In this document: positions 16,707-24,894 of the stretch, piece by piece
Numbering within the stretch: position 1 is the first letter of the stretch
Layout: each line of letters starts with the position of its first letter
DNA from: Campylobacteraceae bacterium
GTDB taxonomy: Bacteria > Campylobacterota > Campylobacteria > Campylobacterales > BB28
Reading direction: 5' to 3'
Assembly (NCBI GenBank): GCA_016744535.1
Contig: JADGEE010000008.1
Coordinates: forward strand, 1 to 51,402
DNA length: 51,402 nt
Translations under genes and position numbers: made by a program
Notes under the pieces: model-generated
What the model was told of the DNA's origin: nothing
The model's input: only the letters and a program-made list of their open reading frames with translations
Databases searched by the model: none

Positions 16707-17519
16707 GTGAAAGTAAATATCTCTTCAAAATGGATACTTATATCAATGACCAGTGATTCACAATATTTTCAAATGATTGATAGTTTTATAAATAAGAGCT
16801 TTTCAAAAATTTTAAAACTCTCTGATACTATGATAGTTTTTCATAATGAAAATGAGCTTAGAAAGAAAAAACAGTTACTATTTTGGATAAGTAGTATCTA
16901 TAAAAAAGTTAATAAAAATGTTTTTCCATCTTTTTTACAAAGTATCATTAGGGCGGAGAATTTACACTTAAAAGTTAAAATTGTCAATTTTCAAAAAAGT
17001 TTAACACCAACTCTTATTTTAACTATGAGAAAATATGCAAATGAGGATTTAATAGTTATTAAAAGTTCATTAGTTATAAATAAAACAATTACTCATTTTT
17101 TAAGAGTATTTTTTAAAGATTCTAAAACTAAAAATATTGATGGATATGATATAGGAGTTTATAGCGATACTCCAGAGAGTATAAAAAAAATAAAAGAGTT
17201 AATACTTAGAAAACAGATTTTACAATTTAAAGTTAATTGTAAATATGACTTTTATGTAAAATCTTTTTTTAATATTAATATAAAAAATGATGCACCTAAT
17301 AAATTAAACTTTGAATTACAAAAGTCATTTTTGCTTTTAGGAGCATCTAAAAGTGAAAAATTTGTTATAGTTAAAAGAAAATATTTAAAATTAGCTAAAA
17401 AATATCATCCTGATTCTGTATTTGATAAAGAAGATAAAGTCATAGAGTTTCACACTAAAAAATTTCAAGAAATTCAAGAAGCTTTTAGTAATATAAAGCT
17501 TTATTTTAAAACAATATAA
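16707..17519 (+). CDS. J-domain (DnaJ-like) protein
   Basis: 270 residues. The C-terminal 65 residues are a J domain: helix II KRKYLKLAKKY followed by the essential HPD tripeptide (H234-P235-D236), then the helix III segment FQEIQEAFSNI. The J domain stimulates an Hsp70 (DnaK) ATPase. The first 200 residues have no recognised fold and no membrane segment. A C-terminal J domain is unlike canonical DnaJ. The GTG start follows the pdxA stop with no gap, so translation is coupled. The client is unknown. Confidence 0.8.
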   Translation: MKVNISSKWILISMTSDSQYFQMIDSFINKSFSKILKLSDTMIVFHNENELRKKKQLLFWISSIYKKVNKNVFPSFLQSIIRAENLHLKVKIVNFQKSLTPTLILTMRKYANEDLIVIKSSLVINKTITHFLRVFFKDSKTKNIDGYDIGVYSDTPESIKKIKELILRKQILQFKVNCKYDFYVKSFFNINIKNDAPNKLNFELQKSFLLLGASKSEKFVIVKRKYLKLAKKYHPDSVFDKEDKVIEFHTKKFQEIQEAFSNIKLYFKTI

Positions 17520-17531
17520 AAGGAGTTTACT

Positions 17532-17711
17532 TTGGAAGTAAATGCTAGACCACTTGAATTAATGAATGAAGTTGCGATTAATATGATAAAAAAATCTCAC
17601 GAAATGGATGAGCGGCAAGTTTTACCTATCTTTAATGATGTTGATGAGAATATAAGAGAGTTAGTTGCTATATTTTTACAAAAAGGTCAAAACTTAGATA
17701 TAATTGCTTAG
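17532..17711 (+). CDS. Small conserved-looking protein, TTG start
   Basis: 59 residues, beginning MEVNARPLELMNEVA. An in-frame TTG at 17532 follows a strong AAAAGGAG site with 6-bp spacing. The frame ends at TAG 17709-17711, 19 bp before rsmG, which itself has a strong site and a TTG start. The protein is acidic and helical (DERQVLPIFNDVDENIREL) without a signal peptide. The tight operon position between the J-domain gene and rsmG and the good ribosome site make it likely real. Function unknown. Confidence 0.65.
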   Translation: MEVNARPLELMNEVAINMIKKSHEMDERQVLPIFNDVDENIRELVAIFLQKGQNLDIIA

Positions 17712-17730
17712 ATTATAAAGGAGTGGAATA

Positions 17731-18270
17731 TTGCAAATTGATAAATATAAAAAAGATTTATATATTAAATATCTACTAGAGTGGAACAAAATTCATAAAT
17801 TAACCAATTATAAAACAAAAATAGAAATTGAAGAGAATATCTTTGACAGTATCTATCCAATTAAATTTTTACCTGAAATAAAAACTGTTTTAGATGTCGG
17901 AAGTGGAGCAGGTTTTCCCGCTATATTTTTAGCTATTGCTATGCCAAATGTAAAATTTATTTTAGTTGAACCACTTGGAAAAAAATATAGCTTTTTAAAT
18001 TTTATTAAATGTGAGCTTGAGCTTAATAATGTGGAAGTAAAAAAAGTTAGAGTTGAAAATTTAGAGAGCAAAAAGTTTGATTTAATAACTTCAAGGGCTG
18101 TTGCTGATGCAAAAATTTTATTGAACTTAGTTAAAAATTTTATTGGAGATAATACAACTTTACTTTTTTATAAGGGTGAGTTATCTCAAAATGAGATTAA
18201 TTTTCAAATGCAAAAGATAAAAAGAGATAGAAGAGTCTATCTAATAATAAAGGGAAAAGATGTTATTTAA
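17731..18270 (+). CDS. rsmG: 16S rRNA (guanine-N7) methyltransferase RsmG
   Basis: 179 residues. RsmG (GidB) methylates a guanosine in the 530 loop of 16S rRNA. Seen are WNKIHKLTNY near the N-terminus, the SAM motif DVGSGAGFPAIFLAI (about 52-66), the motif II region with KFILVEPLGKK, and SRAVAD (about 125-130). The start is TTG with an AAAGGAG site. The last 11 bp overlap the next gene. Length is slightly under 200, usual for this phylum. Confidence 0.95.
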   Translation: MQIDKYKKDLYIKYLLEWNKIHKLTNYKTKIEIEENIFDSIYPIKFLPEIKTVLDVGSGAGFPAIFLAIAMPNVKFILVEPLGKKYSFLNFIKCELELNNVEVKKVRVENLESKKFDLITSRAVADAKILLNLVKNFIGDNTTLLFYKGELSQNEINFQMQKIKRDRRVYLIIKGKDVI

Positions 18271-18490
18271 AATTTTAGTTTTAATTTTAGTTTTAATAGC
18301 TGTATATTATATATTTTTTAATAAGAGTAGTAAAAAAAAGAGTAAAAAAGTTGATAAAAATAAGAAAAAAGAGATTAATAGTGAAACTATGTTAGCTTGT
18401 ACTAAGTGTAATGTTTATGTAAGTGCAAAAGATGCTATTATTAAAGATGGTAAATATTACTGTTCAGAGGAGTGTGCGAGTAAAGATTGA
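18260..18490 (+). CDS. PP0621-like small membrane-anchored zinc-ribbon protein
   Basis: 76 residues. The N-terminal hydrophobic helix (MLFKILVLILVLIAVYYIFF) is an uncleaved anchor, followed by a Lys-rich linker (about 22-38). A C-terminal MLACTKCNVYV...YYCSEEC pattern gives four cysteines in two CxxC/CxxxC pairs, a likely zinc ribbon or TRASH-like site. This matches the PP0621 family layout. It overlaps rsmG by 11 bp, so it is cotranslated. Role unknown. Confidence 0.75.
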   Translation: MLFKILVLILVLIAVYYIFFNKSSKKKSKKVDKNKKKEINSETMLACTKCNVYVSAKDAIIKDGKYYCSEECASKD

Positions 18491-18520
18491 TTACACTCTC
18501 TTAATAAAAGGTGAGATATA

Positions 18521-19384
18521 TTAACTAAATCTTTCCTTTTTATACTCACTTGGAATTAAAACATCTTTTGATTTAATTAAATTTTCATAAAATCCTCTAT
18601 TAAAACCTATTTCAAAAAGTTTATCTATTGCGTTTAATTGCTTATCATTTAAAATAATTGAATCTTTATTTGCATACATATTTAAATATTTCTCTAGTTT
18701 TTCATTATCAACTCTTATTAAATTTCTCTGTATTAACATTTTAGAGAGTAAATTCTGATTTTTATTTGCAACTTCAACTGCTTTTATTAAAGTATTTTCT
18801 AAATCAATTGCTCTTAAAATAGGAATTGAACGCCTAATAGCCATTCCACCAAGCGGTAATGGTAAATCATCTTTAATAAAATCAATCCAAATATCAAATA
18901 TTTCAGCTTCAACTTCAAGTGAATTATCAAAATCTAAAATTGATTCGTGAATTAAAACTCCTGCATCAACTTCACCATTAATTACAGCTTTTTCTATATC
19001 TAAAAAGTTATAATATTTAATTCTAGCTTCAGGGTAGCGAAGTTTAAAAATTAGTGCATTTGTAGTATATTTTCCACTAAGTGCTACTCTAAAATTTCTC
19101 TTTAGAGTTTTTTCCTTTTTTTTGATAAGCTTTGGACCATAGCCGTAACCAAAACTAACAGCAGTTTTTAACAGAGCATATTCATCTACAATAAAAGGAT
19201 ATAATCCAAAACTAATAGCACTTATATCAAATTTATTTTCTATTGCTTTTTCATTAAGAGTTTCAATATCAAGTGCAAAATTTTCAAATTTAAATCCGTT
19301 TAAATTAACCCAACCAAACTTAATTGCATAATACATAAAAATATCATCTGCATCAGGAGAATGTGCCACGCTTATATTTTTCAT
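18521..19384 (-). CDS. mqnD: Menaquinone biosynthesis protein MqnD-like (1,4-dihydroxy-6-naphthoate synthase)
   Basis: 287 residues of the MqnA/MqnD family. MqnD acts in the futalosine pathway, turning cyclic de-hypoxanthine futalosine into 1,4-dihydroxy-6-naphthoate. The N-terminus has HSPDADDIF, where MqnD usually has SPCPNDTF. It continues with DIETLNE, AISFGLYP, GYGPKLI, the SGKYTTNALIF segment, GVLIHES and LPLPLGG. The last two, with the DIETLN motif, favour MqnD over MqnA. Neighbours give no menaquinone context. It is divergent from a DHH phosphoesterase gene. Confidence 0.8.
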   Translation of the reverse strand: MKNISVAHSPDADDIFMYYAIKFGWVNLNGFKFENFALDIETLNEKAIENKFDISAISFGLYPFIVDEYALLKTAVSFGYGYGPKLIKKKEKTLKRNFRVALSGKYTTNALIFKLRYPEARIKYYNFLDIEKAVINGEVDAGVLIHESILDFDNSLEVEAEIFDIWIDFIKDDLPLPLGGMAIRRSIPILRAIDLENTLIKAVEVANKNQNLLSKMLIQRNLIRVDNEKLEKYLNMYANKDSIILNDKQLNAIDKLFEIGFNRGFYENLIKSKDVLIPSEYKKERFS

Positions 19385-19433
19385 AATTTATAACTACCTT
19401 TATCTATTTTTTACATTGTTTTATTATATAATA

Positions 19434-19442
19434 TGTTACAAT
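19434..19442 (+). promoter_or_regulatory. Candidate extended -10 for the DHH phosphoesterase operon
   Basis: TGTTACAAT (extended -10 with one change from TATAAT) lies 29 bp before the ATG at 19472. A second possible -10, TATAAT, sits at 19427-19432. This favours the internal ATG as the start, since the longer frame would begin inside the promoter. A T9 run follows directly. Confidence 0.5.
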
Positions 19443-19471
19443 TTTTTTTTATTAAATATAAGGTTTTTATT

Positions 19472-20410
19472 ATGTATAAAGAAGCGTTTGAGTTAATTCA
19501 AAAATCAAATAATATAGTTTTATTGTCTCATATAAATCCAGACGCAGATGCCTTAGGTAGTTCACTTGGATTATTTAATATCTTAAAAAGTATGAATAAG
19601 AATATATCAATTATCAATTATACAAAAGAGTTAGCAAGAAATTTAGATTTTTTACCAAATTTTAAAAAAATTAAGCACGAATTACCATCTAAAATAGATT
19701 TAATTATAAGTTGTGATTCTGGAAATATTGATAGATTAGGTTTTGAAATTAGTGAGATTGATATTTTAAATATAGATCATCACAAGAGTAACACTAATTT
19801 TGGTGTTATTAATTTGGTTGAGCCAACATTTCCATCAACTACATCTGTTGTATATAAATTATTAATAGATAATGAAATAGAGATAAGTCAAGAGTGTGCA
19901 ACTTGTCTCTATACAGGATTAGCTGATGATACAGGTTTTTTTAAATATGAATCAACTACTGCAAATACATTTGAAATAGCTAATAAATTAGTTGAATTTG
20001 GTGCAAATCCACACTATATTGCAAAAATGATGACCGAGAGAGTATCTTTAGCACAACTTAGATTAACTTCACTAATATTAAATACACTAGAATTAACACT
20101 AGAAGGAAAAGTTGCAAAAGTTATAATGACACAAGATATGTTAAAACAAAGTGGTGCAAAACTCTCTGATACTGATGAAATTGTAACTATGGTTAGGGCA
20201 TTGGCTAGTGTTGAAGTATCTATATTTTTAAGAGAAGACCCAGAGGGAGTAAAAGTTTCACTTAGAAGTAAAAATTTTGTAGATGTAAGTGAAATTGCTG
20301 TTAGTTTAGGTGGTGGTGGACACAAGAGAGCTGCTGGAATTAACTATAAACATAGAGATTTTGAATTAGTATATAAAGAGATATTAGAAAAATTAAAAAA
20401 GGTTATTTAA
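19472..20410 (+). CDS. DHH/DHHA1 phosphoesterase (NrnA-like nanoRNase / pAp phosphatase)
   Basis: About 312 residues. The DHH domain shows the metal ligands in SHINPDADALGS, SCDSG, and IDHHKSN. The C-terminal DHHA1 domain ends with the substrate-binding GGGGHKRAAG. NrnA enzymes degrade 2-5 nt RNA fragments and/or dephosphorylate pAp, and some relatives hydrolyse cyclic dinucleotides. The ATG at 19472 with an AAGG site is preferred over an upstream start at 19433. It abuts the M23 peptidase gene with no gap (TAA-ATG), opening the long rightward operon. Confidence 0.88.
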   Translation: MYKEAFELIQKSNNIVLLSHINPDADALGSSLGLFNILKSMNKNISIINYTKELARNLDFLPNFKKIKHELPSKIDLIISCDSGNIDRLGFEISEIDILNIDHHKSNTNFGVINLVEPTFPSTTSVVYKLLIDNEIEISQECATCLYTGLADDTGFFKYESTTANTFEIANKLVEFGANPHYIAKMMTERVSLAQLRLTSLILNTLELTLEGKVAKVIMTQDMLKQSGAKLSDTDEIVTMVRALASVEVSIFLREDPEGVKVSLRSKNFVDVSEIAVSLGGGGHKRAAGINYKHRDFELVYKEILEKLKKVI

Positions 20411-21787
20411 ATGTTTGTAGAGAGAAAAAAGAGGGGTAAAAAAATTTTGTTTTTAGTTGTATTAGTATCAATAATTACAACTGTTGTATATTTTTATAAC
20501 TCTTCTATGTTTGAGCAACTCAAGCCAACAATTGTAATTGAAAATAAAATATATTGGAATCTAAAGAATCCTGTTAAAGTTAGAATTTTTGATAATATAG
20601 GTATTAAAAATTATAAAGCGATATTAAGTGATGGTGAAAATAGTGTGGTTTTAGTTAATAAAACGCTAGAGACTCCATTAAAAGATTTAAAAGTTGAAAT
20701 TGAACCACCAAGACTTGGAATGTTTTTTGAAAAGAGCAATATATCTTTAATAATTGAAGCTACTGATTCTAGTAAATGGAATTTTTTTGCTGGAAATAGT
20801 AATTCTAAAAGTAGCGAGGTTATAATAGATAATAAAAAACCAACTCTATTTACAATAAATAACTCTTACGGAATTAGAAAAGGTGGGAGTGCTTTAGTTA
20901 TATTTAAAGCCGAAGATGAGAACTTAGATGAATTGTATGTAAATACAAATTTTGATAAAAAATTTAAAGCACAAAAATTTTATAAAGATGGGTATTATAT
21001 CTCTTTAGTAGCTTGGCCTGTTTCAAGTGATAGTTTTAGTGCTACAATCGTAGTAAAAGATAAAGCTGGGAATAAAAATAAGACAAAATTAGGATTTTAC
21101 TTAAAACACAAAACTTATAGAACTTCAAAAATTACTCTGAAAGATAAATTTTTAGAGGGTAAAATAAGTGAACTTTTTAGTGAAGAACATTCAATAGATG
21201 AAGCAAAATCATCAATAGATAAATTTAAATTTGTAAATGAAGATTTAAGAAAATTAAATGAAGATTTAATTGAAGACATTACTTCAAATGTATTTATAGA
21301 TGAGAAAATTACTACATTTAATTTAAAGCCTTTTTATCCTCTTAAAAATGCAGCAGCAGTTGCTAGTTATGGTGATCATAGATATTTTTATTATAATGAT
21401 AAATTAGTTAGTGAATCTTATCATTTAGGTCTTGATTTAGCAAGTGTTGGATTTGCTGATATTAAATCAAATAATAAGTCTCGTGTTGCTTATGCAGATT
21501 TTAATGGAATTTATGGAAAAATGCCTATTTTATATCACGGTTTAGGGTTATATAGTCTTTATGGACATTGTTCAGAAATTAATTTTAATGTAAATGATAT
21601 AGTAGAGCCTAATAAAGTTATAGCAAAAACTGGTAAGAGTGGTTTAGCACTTGGGGATCATCTACACTTTGGGATATTAGTTCAAGGGGTTGAAGTTAGA
21701 CCTGAAGAGTGGATGGATAAGAAGTGGATAAAGTTAAATATTAATGATATTATAGAAAACGCAAAAAAATTAATAGATAAAAAATAA
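20411..21787 (+). CDS. M23-family peptidoglycan endopeptidase, membrane-anchored
   Basis: 458 residues. There is one N-terminal membrane segment (about 10-28) after a basic KKRGKK, so the bulk is periplasmic. The middle (about 35-230) is beta-rich. A helical Glu/Lys stretch (about 245-290) precedes the LytM/M23 domain, with HLGLDLAS for the first zinc His and Asp and GDHLHFG for the HxH motif. Such enzymes cut peptide crosslinks and shape cells in Helicobacter and Campylobacter. It sits immediately before minC and lpxC as in relatives. The exact orthologue (Csd- or Pgp-type) is not resolved. Confidence 0.88.
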   Translation: MFVERKKRGKKILFLVVLVSIITTVVYFYNSSMFEQLKPTIVIENKIYWNLKNPVKVRIFDNIGIKNYKAILSDGENSVVLVNKTLETPLKDLKVEIEPPRLGMFFEKSNISLIIEATDSSKWNFFAGNSNSKSSEVIIDNKKPTLFTINNSYGIRKGGSALVIFKAEDENLDELYVNTNFDKKFKAQKFYKDGYYISLVAWPVSSDSFSATIVVKDKAGNKNKTKLGFYLKHKTYRTSKITLKDKFLEGKISELFSEEHSIDEAKSSIDKFKFVNEDLRKLNEDLIEDITSNVFIDEKITTFNLKPFYPLKNAAAVASYGDHRYFYYNDKLVSESYHLGLDLASVGFADIKSNNKSRVAYADFNGIYGKMPILYHGLGLYSLYGHCSEINFNVNDIVEPNKVIAKTGKSGLALGDHLHFGILVQGVEVRPEEWMDKKWIKLNINDIIENAKKLIDKK

Positions 21788-21798
21788 GATAGTTAATT

Positions 21799-22407
21799 AT
21801 GATAGTAAAACAGAAAAACTTAAGAGTATTTGAAATTGAGATTGAAAATGAAGTAGAATTTGTAAATTATATAAATAAGAATTCTATAATTTTAGGGAGA
21901 TTTTTATTACTATTAAGAGGTAATATAACAGATAGTATTACTAATTTTTTAAGAGAGCAAGATATAGCTTTTTTTGATATTAATATTATAGATAAGAGTA
22001 GTAGTATTTTTAATACAAAAGATAAAAGTGATATAAAAGCTAAAGAGGAAATATATAAAGAAGAGATTAGAGTTGATGATAGAAAAATTGATAATATAGA
22101 GGTAGAAGAAGAGTCTAAATTAATATTTAATAAAACTATTAGAAGTGGTGAAGAGATTGTAAGCGATAGAGATATTGTAATTTTTGGAAGAGTTAATAGT
22201 GGTGCTAAAATTACAACAACAGCTAGTCTTGAAGTTTTTGGAAAAGTAGATGGAATATTAGAGTGTATGGGAGAGTATTTAATTGCCAAAGAGATAGGAA
22301 TGGGTGAAGTTATTTTTAATGGTGAAATGATAGAAAAAAGTGTTTTTGATGGAAAAATAAAAAAAATTTCAATTGAAAACTCTCTTTTAAGTATTAAGGA
22401 GCTTTAA
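21799..22407 (+). CDS. minC: Septum site-determining protein MinC
   Basis: 202 residues. The C-terminal half (about 110-195) is the right-handed beta-helix of MinC: TIRSGEEI, FGRVNSGAKIT, EVFGKVDGILECMGEYLIAKE. The N-terminal FtsZ-inhibiting domain is divergent, with a Lys/Glu-rich linker. MinC with MinD blocks FtsZ rings away from midcell. minD is not in this window. Its stop overlaps the lpxC ATG by one base (TAATG), and the minC-lpxC pairing is known from Helicobacter. Confidence 0.88.
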   Translation: MIVKQKNLRVFEIEIENEVEFVNYINKNSIILGRFLLLLRGNITDSITNFLREQDIAFFDINIIDKSSSIFNTKDKSDIKAKEEIYKEEIRVDDRKIDNIEVEEESKLIFNKTIRSGEEIVSDRDIVIFGRVNSGAKITTTASLEVFGKVDGILECMGEYLIAKEIGMGEVIFNGEMIEKSVFDGKIKKISIENSLLSIKEL

Positions 22408-23291
22408 TGAGACAAAGGAGCATTGCTAAAAGAGTTGAAGTTACAGGAATTGGTTTACATAAAGGAGAAGCTGTTAAAATGATACTTGAGCCACTTGAAT
22501 CTGATTTAGGTATTATTTTTTATAGAAGTGATAAGGCAATTTCAATAGAGTTGAAACCTGAAAATATTATTGATACAAAATTAGCTACTGTTTTGGGAAA
22601 AGATGGTGTTACTATCTCAACAATAGAACATCTTTTATCAGCTCTTTACTCTTATGGAATTGATAATATAAGAGTTATTTTGGATTCAGATGAAATGCCT
22701 GTATTAGATGGAAGTTCAATTGGGTTTTGTATGCTTTTAAATGAAGCTGGTTTAAAAGAGTTAGATACTTTTAAAAAAGTTTTAGTTTTAAAAAAAGGCA
22801 TAGAGGTAAAAGATGGTGGTAAATTTGTAAAATTATCACCTTCAAAAAATTTAGAATTTGATTTTAAAATAGATTTTAATCATCATTTAATAAAAACTCA
22901 ACACTTTAATTTTAAATTTTCAAAGAGTTTTTATATCGAAGAGATAGCAAGAGCTAGGACTTTTGGCTTTTTAAAAGATGTCGAGTATCTTCGCTCAATT
23001 GGACTAGCTAAAGGTGGTAGTTTAGATAATGCTATTGTATTAGATGAGAGTAAAGTTCTAAATCCAGATGGATTAAGGTTTGAAAATGAATTTGTAAGAC
23101 ATAAAATTTTAGATGCAATTGGAGATTTAGCAGTATTGAATTATCCTATTATTGCAAAATATTCAGCTTTTGCAGGAAGTCACTACTTAAATAATCAATT
23201 AACATTAAAACTTTTAAGTGATAAACAAAATTATGAAGTAGTTCAATTGGAATCTAATTTAGAATTAGAGAGGGTATATGCAGAGAGTTGA
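22407..23291 (+). CDS. lpxC: UDP-3-O-acyl-N-acetylglucosamine deacetylase LpxC
   Basis: 294 residues. This cytoplasmic zinc enzyme performs the committed step of lipid A synthesis. Signatures are GIGLHKGE at the N-terminus, STIEHLLSALYSYGIDN (zinc-ligand His), MPVLDGSS, the EEIARARTFGF segment, the RHKILDAIGDLAVL zinc site and AGSHYLN with the catalytic His. Length and order are typical. It overlaps the tsaB-like gene by 14 bp. Confidence 0.97.
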   Translation: MRQRSIAKRVEVTGIGLHKGEAVKMILEPLESDLGIIFYRSDKAISIELKPENIIDTKLATVLGKDGVTISTIEHLLSALYSYGIDNIRVILDSDEMPVLDGSSIGFCMLLNEAGLKELDTFKKVLVLKKGIEVKDGGKFVKLSPSKNLEFDFKIDFNHHLIKTQHFNFKFSKSFYIEEIARARTFGFLKDVEYLRSIGLAKGGSLDNAIVLDESKVLNPDGLRFENEFVRHKILDAIGDLAVLNYPIIAKYSAFAGSHYLNNQLTLKLLSDKQNYEVVQLESNLELERVYAES

Positions 23292-23748
23292 TATATGTAT
23301 AGTAGCACTAAGCTCACCAATATTAATTGGAATTTATGATAATTTTAAATTAAAAGAAGAGATTAAAAGTTTGGAAAAGACTAGTGAAATTTTACCGCAA
23401 ATCTTTAGTGAAATTTTAAAAAAATATGAGATAAATTCTATCTATTTTGCAAATGGACCAGGTAGTTATATGTCGATAAAGTTAGTTTATATCTTTTTAA
23501 AAACTTTGAGTATTATAAAAAATATTCCAATATTTGCAACTGATGGCTTCTATTTTACCAATTCAGCTATTAAAGCTCTTGGAAATAGATATTTTATAAA
23601 AAAAAATAATATAATAGAAATTGTAAAACTAAAAGATATTATTACTAATTTTACTTTACCAAATAATTTAGATAAATCTCAATTTACTATTAATTTAGAA
23701 CCATTATATATTTTAGATGCAGTTGAACTTCCAAAGGAGAAAAATTGA
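23278..23748 (+). CDS. TsaB-like protein (t6A tRNA modification), short form
   Basis: 156 residues. The N-terminal fold resembles TsaB: an early strand with [14 protein letters not shown], then [13 protein letters not shown] matching the family's GPGSFTGLR motif, and an ATDGFYF strand. TsaB is a scaffold for TsaD in N6-threonylcarbamoyladenosine formation on tRNAs reading ANN codons. It is shorter than the usual 220 or so residues and lacks much of the C-terminal lobe, as I recall is common in this phylum. It overlaps lpxC by 14 bp and thrB by 4 bp. Confidence 0.75.
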   Translation: MQRVDICIVALSSPILIGIYDNFKLKEEIKSLEKTSEILPQIFSEILKKYEINSIYFANGPGSYMSIKLVYIFLKTLSIIKNIPIFATDGFYFTNSAIKALGNRYFIKKNNIIEIVKLKDIITNFTLPNNLDKSQFTINLEPLYILDAVELPKEKN

Positions 23749-24629
23749 TAATTGAAGTTCCAGCTACAAGTGCAAATTTAGGACCTGGGTTTGATACTTT
23801 AGGAATTGCACTAAATTTAACAAATAGAGTTGTAATAAAACCTTCAAGGTTTTTTAGTGTATCAATTAGAGGTGAGGGTAGTAGAAATAGAAAATTAAAA
23901 TCAAATAATATTTTTGTAAATATTTTTAATGAATACTATATAAATTTAACAAATAGAAGAGATAATTTTAAATTTACTTTTTTTAATCAAATTCCAATTT
24001 CAAGAGGACTTGGAAGTAGTTCTGCTGTAATTATAAGTGCAATTATTGCAGCTTATGAGATGGCTAATGTATCTATTTCAAAAAAAAGAGTATTATCAAC
24101 AGCTCTCAATTTTGAATCGCACCCAGATAATATAACTCCAGCAGTTATGGGTGGATTTAATACAGCAGTAGTTGAAAAAAATCAAATAATATCTCTAAAA
24201 AAAGAGATGCCTTCATATTTAAAAGCAGTAGTAGTAATTCCAGATAGACCAATTTCAACTGCTCAATCAAGAACTACTCTCCCAAAGTTTTACTCAAAAA
24301 ATAGTGCAATTTTTAATTTATCTAAAAATTCACTATTAACAGCTGCTTTTTTTAATGAAAATTGGGAATTACTAAGAGTTGCATCAAAAGATAAGTTTCA
24401 TCAAAAATACAGAATGAATGCACTACCTGAACTTTTTGAAGTTCAGAAAGTTGCTCTTGAAAATGGTGCTTTAATGAGTACTTTGAGTGGAAGTGGTTCA
24501 ACATTTTTCAATATGGTATATGAAAATGATGCAAAAAGGATGGCAAAAAAATTAAAAGATAAATTTCCACAGTTTAATATTAAAATTTTAGATTTTAATA
24601 ATAGTGGGGCGAGAGTTATTTATGATTAA
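23745..24629 (+). CDS. thrB: Homoserine kinase ThrB
   Basis: 294 residues of the GHMP kinase family. It phosphorylates homoserine in threonine synthesis. Motifs: [15 protein letters not shown] at the N-terminus, the ATP-binding [13 protein letters not shown] (about 84-96), and C-terminal LSGSGSTFF. The start is TTG with an AAAGGAG site, overlapping the tsaB-like stop by 4 bp (TTGA). Its position between the tsaB-like gene and ylxR-infB is the conserved epsilonproteobacterial order. Confidence 0.96.
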   Translation: MIIEVPATSANLGPGFDTLGIALNLTNRVVIKPSRFFSVSIRGEGSRNRKLKSNNIFVNIFNEYYINLTNRRDNFKFTFFNQIPISRGLGSSSAVIISAIIAAYEMANVSISKKRVLSTALNFESHPDNITPAVMGGFNTAVVEKNQIISLKKEMPSYLKAVVVIPDRPISTAQSRTTLPKFYSKNSAIFNLSKNSLLTAAFFNENWELLRVASKDKFHQKYRMNALPELFEVQKVALENGALMSTLSGSGSTFFNMVYENDAKRMAKKLKDKFPQFNIKILDFNNSGARVIYD

Positions 24630-24639
24630 AGTTTATATT

Positions 24640-24648
24640 TGATATAAT
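24640..24648 (+). promoter_or_regulatory. Extended -10 promoter just before ylxR-infB
   Basis: TGATATAAT (extended -10) ends directly before the ATG at 24649. A transcription start 6-9 bp downstream would fall at or just before the second ATG (24658), giving a leaderless or nearly leaderless mRNA. No ribosome site is visible upstream of either ATG, which supports this. Confidence 0.5.
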
Positions 24649-24657
24649 ATGACTATT

Positions 24658-24894
24658 ATGAGTAAGCCAGTTAGAATGTGTATAGTCTGTAGAGAGCGGT
24701 TTTTACAAAATAGTTTAATTAGACTTCAATGTAAGCAAAAGAAGTTAAGAAAATATAACAATATAGGAAGAAGCTTCTATATATGCCAAAAGTGTGTAGA
24801 TAACAAAAAGTTATTTAAGATACTGTCTCATATATGTAAAGCAGACGAAGTAGGGTTAAGGAAAAAATTTAAGGAGATTTTATTTGATGCATAA
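24658..24894 (+). CDS. YlxR-family (DUF448) RNA-binding protein
   Basis: 78 residues from the preferred ATG at 24658; an ATG at 24649 adds three residues. It has the family start KPVRMCIVCRERF with a CxxC pair, GRSFYIC, and a second CxxC-like pair in ICQKC. YlxR proteins sit next to infB in many bacteria and bind RNA or RNase P in studied cases. The start choice rests on the promoter at 24640-24648. It overlaps the infB start by 8 bp. Confidence 0.85.
   Translation: MSKPVRMCIVCRERFLQNSLIRLQCKQKKLRKYNNIGRSFYICQKCVDNKKLFKILSHICKADEVGLRKKFKEILFDA

Noticed and set aside
21867-22289. 140-residue open frame antisense to minC
   Set aside because: It is Ser/Leu/Ile-rich shadow sequence opposite a gene with clear MinC features, and has no ribosome site or recognisable domain.
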